A stretch of 64,000 nt of DNA, taken from NCBI GenBank assembly GCA_020186115.1, contig WSYJ01000013.1, positions 186,001-250,000 on the forward strand. The letters are read 5' to 3'. A program made the translations under genes and the position numbers. Positions 57,590-64,000 of this stretch are shown here, piece by piece. Under the pieces are notes generated by a model. The model made no database searches. It worked only from the letters and a program-made list of their open reading frames with translations, and was not told the origin of the DNA. Positions within the stretch are counted from its first letter, which is position 1. Each line of letters starts with the position of its first letter. Source of the stretch: Histomonas meleagridis. Lineage: Eukaryota > Parabasalia > Tritrichomonadida > Dientamoebidae.

Positions 57590-60406
57590 TTAAAGTTCGA
57601 TAGCTATTTCTCCTTCGTCACTATCATCTTGTGCAGGAGGAGCTGTAGGTGGCTTCGGATATTTATGAGCTGTTGGAATAGCGCTAAAGTCTTCAGGCGG
57701 CAATGACCCCATGTGATGTCTTCGTAACGATCCGACGGTTTGCTGCTTGATACTTCCCACTTTTGGGGGTGGTGCGATGACCACGTTCGGGGTGCCCTGG
57801 TCCTCTTCCACTTCAATTGTCGGTATCGGGCACGGTTTGATGTCCCAAATTTGTTCAGCGTATTCCTGTATCGTTCTATCGGAGCTGAAGTACTGCATGT
57901 TAGCGGTTGAAGTGATCGTCTTCTTTACCCAATTTTCTTTATCTTTGTAATCGTTATCGACCACTTTTTGTATTTCGACAAATGCATCGAAGTCTTCGCC
58001 GCATAAGTAAAAGTCACTTCCTTCGACTGAATTAATGATGCAGTCATATTCATTGATACCGAACATACCATTTTTGATTGCATCGAAGACGCGCTTCAGA
58101 CGTGGCGATATGTTCTTGCGCCCGTTCTTATTGTTGTTACGAATTTCTTCAACTCTTTCGACTTTAGTACCGAAGAAGTAAACATTTTCATTACCGATTT
58201 CGTTACCGATTTCGATGTTAGCGCCATCGTAAGTGCCGACAATCAAACTTGCGTTAAATGCGAACTTCATGTTGGATGTGCCTGACGCCTCTGTGCCAGC
58301 TGTAGAGATTTGCTCGTTAATATCTGCGGCCGGTATAATGATTTCTGCTAACGATACATTATAATTTGGTAAGTATAATAACTTAAGTAAATCGCCAACA
58401 CGTTCATCATTGTTAATGACTTTGGAGACATTGTTAATAAGTTTAATTAACTTCTTCGCAAAGTAATAACCAGGAGCTGCTTTGCCGCCAATTAAGATCG
58501 CACGCGGCTGTAAGTTTTGAGTGTTTCCATCTAAGATAGTCAAATAGCGATCAATGACTGATAATATATTTAATGTCTGACGTTTGTATTCATGAATTCG
58601 TTTGACTTGTACATCGAATAATTGGACCTCCGGATTAAGCTTAATGCCCATGTTATCATAGATCCAATTAGCTAATCGCTTCTTGTTAGCTAATTTAATT
58701 GACGCCCATTTGTTGCAGAAGTCTTTGTCATTGACCTTCGTCATTAACTTCTTCAATGAATTTGGTTGTAATGCCCAATTCTCATCGCCAACAACTTTAG
58801 TGATTAAGTTGGATAACTCACGATTACAATGATGTAACCAACGACGGATTGTGACGCCATTTGTCTTGTTTTGGAATTTGTTGGGCCATAAGTCATAGAA
58901 GTCTTTGAACACATATTGTTTCATTAAGTCTGAATGAATCATCGCAACGCCATTAACTGTATGTGAGCCAACAACAGCTAAGTTGGCCATACGAACTTGT
59001 TTCTCATTACCTTCTTCAATTAATGATAAGTTACGAATGACTTCGTCTGGTGGATTATATAAACGACGAACATCTTCAAGGAAATGTTGGTTCAACTCAT
59101 AGATAAGTTGCATATGACGTGGTAATACTTTCTCAAATAATGAGACGTTCCATTTCTCTAATGCTTCTGGCATTAATGTGTGGCATGTGTATGAGAATAC
59201 TTTGACACAGATATCTAACGCTTCGGGGAACATAAGTCCATTTTCATCAATTAATATGTGCAATAATTCAGCAACCATTACTGCAGGATGTGTATCATTG
59301 AGTTGTATGGAGGCATACTTTGGTAATTCACGAATATCTGCATTGTGAATTGTCTTAAGTTTGCGAACAATATCTTGTAATGTTGCCGAGGATAAGAAAT
59401 ACTCTTGCATAAGACGCATTTCTTTACCTTCAAGTGTATTATCATTTGGATATAATACAGATGTTAAGTTTTCACATTTTTGCTTCATCTTAATGGCTTC
59501 ATAATAGTCACCATATCGGAACTTTTCTTCATCAAGTTCTGATGATGGTTGTGACGACCAAAGACGTAACGTTAATGTGTTGTCAGTAGCAAAGCCTGGA
59601 ATAAGGAAATCATTAGCTACGGCAATGATGGTCAATGATGGATGCCATTTACCATTTTCGGCACTACCATAGAAATATACTGGATGTTTGACTGTAGTCT
59701 TTTGAACACGCCATGGATCTCCATAGTTAAGCCAGTAGTCAGGAATTTCCATTTGGCTTCCATCTTCTCCAATTGTTTGTTTGAACATACCAAATGTATA
59801 CATGAGACCATATCCCCAGCCAGGATAATTAAGGGTAGCAAGTGAATCCATAAAGCAGGCTGCAAGACGTCCAAGACCTCCATTACCTAAACCTGGATCA
59901 TATTCTTCATTGTAAATTTGATCTAAAGAAACATCAAGTTCATCAAGAGAATCGCGGTAAAGATCTTCAAGTTCAAGATTTAACAAGGCATTTCTTAAGA
60001 AACGACCAACAAGAAATTCTATTGATACATAATAGACTTGCTTAGCTTTGGTCGAGATGAAATACTCTTGTGTATCATTGAAAAGCTCAATGAGACGATC
60101 ACGGACTGAGTAGCTAGCGGCCAAATAAGCAGAGAACTTATCAAAGTTAAATCTCGATCTAGCAATTGTATATTCAAGATGATTTACAAAGGAAACTTGA
60201 ACTGAATCCTTCTCTGCAGGGAGATAGTTGTTCATGAGCTTCCAAAGATAACTGTGACGTGCTTCTTCTTGGTCAGCATTTGTATCAGCGTTTTTAATAT
60301 TTTCGGACAATTGCTCGATCTTAGCAGAAGCAACGCTCTTAGGAGGAGGTTGTGCTGTTGGCCAGAAAGGGCGGAAACCTGCTCTACGATTTTGCTTTGT
60401 TTCCAT
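57590..60406 (-). CDS. Glycogen phosphorylase
   Basis: A 938-residue glycogen/starch phosphorylase (GT35). Family blocks include YYVSIEFLVGRFLRNALLNLEL, DPGLGNGGLGRLAACFMDSLATL, QLNDTHPAVMVAELLHILIDE, VFSYTCHTLMPEALEKW, KTNGVTIRRWL, RIHEYKRQTLN and the pyridoxal-phosphate site EASGTSNMKFAFN (Lys near residue 711; the common GTGN is GTSN). It releases glucose-1-phosphate from the glycogen reserve, central to carbohydrate metabolism in trichomonads. About 90 C-terminal residues are an extension not seen in the core enzyme: VGSIKQQTVGSLRRHHMGSL repeats a (V/M)GS(I/L) unit, then Pro and acidic stretches. The start is the ATG at 60404-60406; a TTG lies one codon upstream. Strong codon bias suggests high expression. 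Confidence 0.96.
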   Translation of the reverse strand: METKQNRRAGFRPFWPTAQPPPKSVASAKIEQLSENIKNADTNADQEEARHSYLWKLMNNYLPAEKDSVQVSFVNHLEYTIARSRFNFDKFSAYLAASYSVRDRLIELFNDTQEYFISTKAKQVYYVSIEFLVGRFLRNALLNLELEDLYRDSLDELDVSLDQIYNEEYDPGLGNGGLGRLAACFMDSLATLNYPGWGYGLMYTFGMFKQTIGEDGSQMEIPDYWLNYGDPWRVQKTTVKHPVYFYGSAENGKWHPSLTIIAVANDFLIPGFATDNTLTLRLWSSQPSSELDEEKFRYGDYYEAIKMKQKCENLTSVLYPNDNTLEGKEMRLMQEYFLSSATLQDIVRKLKTIHNADIRELPKYASIQLNDTHPAVMVAELLHILIDENGLMFPEALDICVKVFSYTCHTLMPEALEKWNVSLFEKVLPRHMQLIYELNQHFLEDVRRLYNPPDEVIRNLSLIEEGNEKQVRMANLAVVGSHTVNGVAMIHSDLMKQYVFKDFYDLWPNKFQNKTNGVTIRRWLHHCNRELSNLITKVVGDENWALQPNSLKKLMTKVNDKDFCNKWASIKLANKKRLANWIYDNMGIKLNPEVQLFDVQVKRIHEYKRQTLNILSVIDRYLTILDGNTQNLQPRAILIGGKAAPGYYFAKKLIKLINNVSKVINNDERVGDLLKLLYLPNYNVSLAEIIIPAADINEQISTAGTEASGTSNMKFAFNASLIVGTYDGANIEIGNEIGNENVYFFGTKVERVEEIRNNNKNGRKNISPRLKRVFDAIKNGMFGINEYDCIINSVEGSDFYLCGEDFDAFVEIQKVVDNDYKDKENWVKKTITSTANMQYFSSDRTIQEYAEQIWDIKPCPIPTIEVEEDQGTPNVVIAPPPKVGSIKQQTVGSLRRHHMGSLPPEDFSAIPTAHKYPKPPTAPPAQDDSDEGEIAIEL

Positions 60407-60674
60407 CAAAGTGGCTACAAAAGTACTTCAATTCAAAATTTCAATAGAGATTGGCCGATAAATTGAGAGGAACCACAACCGGCCAAAGCGAGATTATGTG
60501 TCTTACAAAAAAGTTTTTAAGACGGCGGTTAAAATTGTTTCTTTACAAATTTGAGATCCGCTCTTCACAATTTCTCTATCGTCCTTTAATTGTAATCTGT
60601 CTGTGGTTAACACATAAAAAAAAGTTGAATTTTATTTTAGCAAATTTAAATTATTTTTTTTAAAGAAAAAATAT
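60407..60674. promoter_or_regulatory. Phosphorylase upstream spacer
   Basis: 268 bp between the phosphorylase ATG and the minisatellite. AACCGGCC at 60476-60483 and CCACTTTG just before the ATG are the only motifs noted. The frames here are not protein-like. Confidence 0.4.
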
Positions 60675-61100
60675 AATAAATAAATAATATTGGGCAAATT
60701 GAAATAATTATTTTTCCATAAGCAAAAAGATAACAAATGAATAATATTCAGCAAATTTAAACAATTTTTTCCATAAGCAAAAAGATAACAAATGAATTTT
60801 ATTCAGCAAATTTAAACAATTTTTTCCATAAGCAAAAAGATAACAAATGAATTTTATTCAGCAAATTTAAACAATTTTTTCCATAAGCAAAAAGATCATA
60901 AATAAATAATATTGGGCAAATTGAAATAATTATTTTTCCATAAGCAAAAAGATCATAAATAAATAATATTGGGCAAATTGAAATAATTATTTTTCCATAA
61001 GCAAAAAGATAACAAATGAATTTTATTCAGCAAATTCAAATAATTTTTTCCATAAGCAAAAAGATAACAAATGAATAATATTCGGCAAATTTAAACAATT
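60675..61100. repeat. Minisatellite, 56-57-bp units, two subtypes
   Basis: Seven and a half copies of a 56-57-bp unit, each containing TTTTTCCATAAGCAAAAAGA. Subtype A carries GGGCAAATTGAAATAATTA and is preceded by GATCATAAATAAAT (except the first copy). Subtype B carries CAGCAAATTTAAACAA and is preceded by GATAACAAATGAA. Order is A, B, B, B, A, A, B, then a partial B. It lies past the 3' end of the large ankyrin gene and upstream of the phosphorylase. No coding frame. Confidence 0.9.
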
Positions 61101-61139
61101 TTAAAATGATGAATTATTACATATTTATTTATTATCACT

Positions 61140-63674
61140 CTATTGTTTACACAAACGTTCGACTTCTTTCATAATTTCTTGGTTCCCGAATTTTAATATT
61201 TCGGATTTTATTTCTTTCATGTAGGACTTCGGCAATTTTTGCAACTTCTTCAACACCATCAACAATATGAACGGGTCGCTTTGCTTAAACAGCATCATAA
61301 TTTCATCATCCCTCAACTCGTTCACGTTTAAGTTTTTGTTGATTAAAGTTTTCACCAGATACGTAATGCCTTGTGTTCTTAAAGCCAACATCAATGCGCA
61401 TTCTCCTTTATTATTTCTATGGTTTGGGTCAATTCCATTATTTAATAATAGCACTGCTTTTTTGATACGTTTTATATCAGAAGAACTCATGTACAATGAA
61501 AGAAAGTTATTATGTGGAACATCAAACAGTTCCAATAATGCATTATTACCATTATTCGCGACATGATTAATATCAACACCTTTATCGATGAAATATTTCA
61601 TAATTTTCTTATCACAATCGTAATTAATTGAAGCAGAATGTATTAATATGTTTCGGCCTTTGGAATCTGTTTTGTTGACAATGTCAATTCCATTTTTAAT
61701 TAAGAAGTCATATGTCGGTATATGTTCTTTGTTATAAAACCCAAAGAAAATCGGCATATTCTCCTTTAAACTTTGTTGGAAATCTTTCATTCGATAACTT
61801 CGGCGATATCTAAATCCGAAAAATGATTTGTTTTTCTTTATGTTCACATCGAAGTTTGCTCCTTTCTTTACAAGTAATTCTAATAAAGGTATACATTTAC
61901 TTCTTAATGCATTAAATAATACTTCTTCTTGATGATCATTATATTGTATTTTAGCGCCTTTTTCGATAAGTAATTCAATGATTTTTAACATTGTTTCTTG
62001 TGTTTCATTTTCTTTTTGTTGTTCTTCATAATATCTATTGTTGAAATAAAATCGATTTGTTATCACTTGAATTGCTTCCACTAATGGGTTATTCGATGAA
62101 TGGAAATTAATATATCGAAAACCATTTTCAATTAATTTATCTTCGTTTTGATCTTCTTCTTCATTATCATTATCTAATGTTATTCCTTTATCGAATAATA
62201 ATTTAACACATTCATAAGAACGTGAATCAATTGCATAATTTAAGATTTCTCGTGTATTAAAGTTTTTTTCTGATAATGTTTCCCCATTTTCGATTAATAA
62301 TTTTATGATTTCGATGTTTCCAGTCTTAAATGCAGTATATAATGGGCTTTTGTTTCGACTTATCTTTAACGCGCCATGTTCAATTAATAATTTAACAAGA
62401 TCATAGTTCTTACGTTGAATTGGCATATCTAAGATTTGACTGTTTCGATATCTGTATTCGCCAGTGTTCGCATCTAAATTAAGTTTTAATCCTTTGTCGA
62501 ACAAATATTTGACTAATTCAGCATTACATGATGTGATTGCAGTATTAAGTGCTCCTGTTTCATCTTGTAAAAATTCACTAAATTTATCGCCATATATTTC
62601 TTCAAAGATTTTAACTATCTCAAGATTTCCTTGTGAACATGCTTCATTAAATGCAGTGCCTTCATATTTCCTCACTCGGATTTTTGGATCGGCTCCATTC
62701 TTAAGTAAATATCGGACAACTTTTGAATGCCCATTTTGAACTGCAGCATATAATGCCGTAACAGATTCTGATGTAATGATATTAATGTCTACTCCTTTCT
62801 TAATTAAATATTGGACAACATCTAAATGTCCTGATGATGCAGCTTCAACTAATGGAGTATATTTACGACGGCGATATGTGAATTGCGCGCCGGCTTTAAC
62901 AAGTTCTTTTATGACTGATAATGAGCCATGTCGTGATGCTAAGATCATAGGTGTACATGAACATCGATTTGGACGATTTTTATCAACGCCTTTTTCTAAT
63001 AAATAATGGACTATGGCAGCATGGCCGCCTATACATGCATGATGAATAGCACAAAGTCCACTGCCATCTTCGACATTGGGATCAACACCTTTGTTCATCA
63101 TAAAATCTACTATGTCTAAATGACCATTGGCACATGCCATGTACATTGGGATCTTATATGGACCAGTGATCGAATCATTAAATGATATCCCTTTAGACCA
63201 AAAATAATGGACCATCTCTAATTGACCAAATGCACATGCATAATGAATGGGCGTAAGATTGTCACTATCACGTTGAACTGGCCATGTATCATTTGTATCT
63301 AAAAGTCGTACAATTTCCATTGAACCTCCTGAAACTGCAAAGTGTTGTGGTATTCGCTGTTGGTAGTCATTAGTTTGATCAGATGCACCACAGTTTAAAA
63401 GTAATTGTACACATTTCTCGGCTTTAAAGAAACAAGCAACTGACAATAAAGGTGGGCGGTCTGAAAGTATTGGAAATTGTTGCTTAGATGTTAAAAAAAA
63501 TCGTGAGTCAACAGAATCTAAAGTGGATATAAAATCAGTTAGCTTCTCTTCGTCATCTTGAAGAATTATATCAATAAATTGGAGGGATTGTGAATCTTCG
63601 AGATTGTTTTCTAATGGTTCACCTGATGAAAAATAAAAAGGATGAAAATTGGGAAGTTTTGCTGCATGGTGCAT
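61140..63674 (-). CDS. Large ankyrin-repeat protein
   Basis: An 844-residue protein built mostly of ankyrin repeats (about 20), contiguous and in one frame, unlike the cassette array at 56.2 kb. Typical repeats are LTPIHYACAFGQLEMVHYFW, SGLCAIHHACIGGHAAIVHYLLEKGVDKN and VTALYAAVQNGHSKVVRYLLKNGAD. The first 60 residues are acidic/helical (FIDIILQDDEEKLTDFISTLDS), and the last 60 (VLKKLQKLPKSYMKEIKSEILKFG) are a helical cap. No membrane helix. Ankyrin proteins scaffold protein-protein contacts; the partner is unknown. The ATG at 63672-63674 follows a short CACTTTTT/AAAAAAGTGG hairpin by about 20 nt. TAG is followed by AGTGATAATAAA. Confidence 0.92.
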   Translation of the reverse strand: MHHAAKLPNFHPFYFSSGEPLENNLEDSQSLQFIDIILQDDEEKLTDFISTLDSVDSRFFLTSKQQFPILSDRPPLLSVACFFKAEKCVQLLLNCGASDQTNDYQQRIPQHFAVSGGSMEIVRLLDTNDTWPVQRDSDNLTPIHYACAFGQLEMVHYFWSKGISFNDSITGPYKIPMYMACANGHLDIVDFMMNKGVDPNVEDGSGLCAIHHACIGGHAAIVHYLLEKGVDKNRPNRCSCTPMILASRHGSLSVIKELVKAGAQFTYRRRKYTPLVEAASSGHLDVVQYLIKKGVDINIITSESVTALYAAVQNGHSKVVRYLLKNGADPKIRVRKYEGTAFNEACSQGNLEIVKIFEEIYGDKFSEFLQDETGALNTAITSCNAELVKYLFDKGLKLNLDANTGEYRYRNSQILDMPIQRKNYDLVKLLIEHGALKISRNKSPLYTAFKTGNIEIIKLLIENGETLSEKNFNTREILNYAIDSRSYECVKLLFDKGITLDNDNEEEDQNEDKLIENGFRYINFHSSNNPLVEAIQVITNRFYFNNRYYEEQQKENETQETMLKIIELLIEKGAKIQYNDHQEEVLFNALRSKCIPLLELLVKKGANFDVNIKKNKSFFGFRYRRSYRMKDFQQSLKENMPIFFGFYNKEHIPTYDFLIKNGIDIVNKTDSKGRNILIHSASINYDCDKKIMKYFIDKGVDINHVANNGNNALLELFDVPHNNFLSLYMSSSDIKRIKKAVLLLNNGIDPNHRNNKGECALMLALRTQGITYLVKTLINKNLNVNELRDDEIMMLFKQSDPFILLMVLKKLQKLPKSYMKEIKSEILKFGNQEIMKEVERLCKQ

Positions 63675-63950
63675 TTCTGCTTAGTTCGTGAACTCACTTT
63701 TTAAATCAAAAAAGTGGCATCTTTTTCAGGGCGGTACAAAAAAATGAACTTGTAAGAAAAGTCTTTTAGATCCCATTTTTAAAGTTAATTGCCTTTAAAT
63801 AACAAGCAAACGCAAAAAAACTTTTATTATTGTAAATGATGTTAAACATATCTCAAAGTAAAAAACGTTGATTTTTGTATCAGAAAATCAACTAAACCTC
63901 AATATAAACCTAAAATTGATTTATTCTATAACATTTCTGCACATTCGAAA
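63675..63950. promoter_or_regulatory. Upstream region of ankyrin gene with CACTTTTT hairpin
   Basis: CACTTTTT (63695-63702) and AAAAAAGTGG (63708-63717) can pair across 5 nt, 21-43 nt before the ankyrin ATG. The rest of the 276 bp is AT-rich, with TTCTATAACATTTC about 20-30 nt before the tRNA gene, a possible upstream element for RNA polymerase III. Confidence 0.45.
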
Positions 63951-64000
63951 GTCTCCGTAGTCTAATGGTTAGAATAGGAGTTTAACACGCTCTTGACGGC
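63951..64000 (+). tRNA. tRNA-Val (anticodon AAC), cut by the window end
   Basis: GTCTCCG (acceptor strand) then TAGTCTAATGGTTAGAATA (D arm with box A-like TAATGGTTA) and GGAGT-TTAACAC-GCTCT (anticodon stem and 7-nt loop). U33 precedes AAC at positions 34-36, giving Val. The TAACACGC core equals eukaryotic tRNA-Val. The T arm and 3' acceptor strand lie beyond the window. Confidence 0.8.

Noticed and set aside
60675-61100. CRISPR-like repeat array
   Set aside because: Repeats run through the whole unit without unique spacers and the organism is eukaryotic. It is a minisatellite.

Overview
ORGANISM. The window looks like a chromosome piece of a parabasalid flagellate, most likely a Tritrichomonas-type trichomonad. 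The DNA is AT-rich and almost every long gene is one uninterrupted ATG-to-stop frame with the standard code. Spacers are short, TAAA commonly lies on or just after the stop codon (the polyadenylation signal known from Trichomonas vaginalis), and Myb-type ACGATA and AACGG words sit close upstream of start codons. A BspA-like surface-protein relic and DUF3447-type and other ankyrin proteins are hallmarks of this group. The species is inferred, not proven.

LAYOUT. 0-7 kb: small charged coiled-coil protein, TKL-type kinase with a helical tail, ribosomal protein uL16, FAM91. 7-18 kb: helical-repeat protein, E2F-like winged-helix protein, short XRN exonuclease, Vps33, membrane thioredoxin/PDI-like protein, TTC29-like TPR protein. 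19-24.5 kb: BspA-like pseudogene, GOST-type 7TM protein, MYST acetyltransferase, coiled-coil protein. 24.5-33 kb: beta-propeller/solenoid protein (CPLANE1-like?), Rpn10, a 208-bp palindromic element, WDR7-like protein. 33-47 kb: GAF-phosphodiesterase, LRR-PP2C phosphatase, Dsc3-like ubiquitin-domain membrane protein, three proteins without assigned function, and an unusual DEDD exonuclease-RRM fusion. 47-52 kb: accessory zone with a broken DUF3447/ankyrin gene invaded by a 498-bp inverted-repeat element carrying a tyrosine-recombinase-like N-terminal domain, a second inverted-repeat element, a degenerate Ras-like GTPase, and a relic. 51.7-64 kb: TCTP, NT-C2/DIL-like protein, GTPase-ankyrin gene, glycogen phosphorylase, minisatellite, large ankyrin protein, and the 5' end of a tRNA-Val gene.

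MAIN OBSERVATION. At 56.2-57.5 kb the GTPase gene continues as ankyrin cassettes. Seven cassettes start exactly 170 nt apart, each 90 nt and free of stops, separated by 80-nt T-rich spacers that shift the frame and often contain stops. The same spacer type (about 80 nt, TTTGGA/TTCGGA at the same offset, usually ending before ACAGC) occurs on the opposite strand at 47.2-48.5 kb in a different gene family. This one-ankyrin-per-cassette layout suggests removal of the spacers from RNA, or another bypass. The boundaries do not look like GT-AG introns or like the conserved trichomonad intron motifs.

FUNCTIONAL THEMES. There is a membrane-traffic set (Vps33, FAM91, WDR7-like, GOST, NT-C2/DIL), a proteostasis set (Rpn10, Dsc3-like, PDI-like, uL16), probable flagellar/basal-body proteins (TTC29-like, CPLANE1-like), signalling (TKL kinase, PP2C, GAF-PDE), and RNA decay (XRN, exonuclease-RRM). 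Except for shared upstream motifs and short divergent promoters, the order does not look operon-like.
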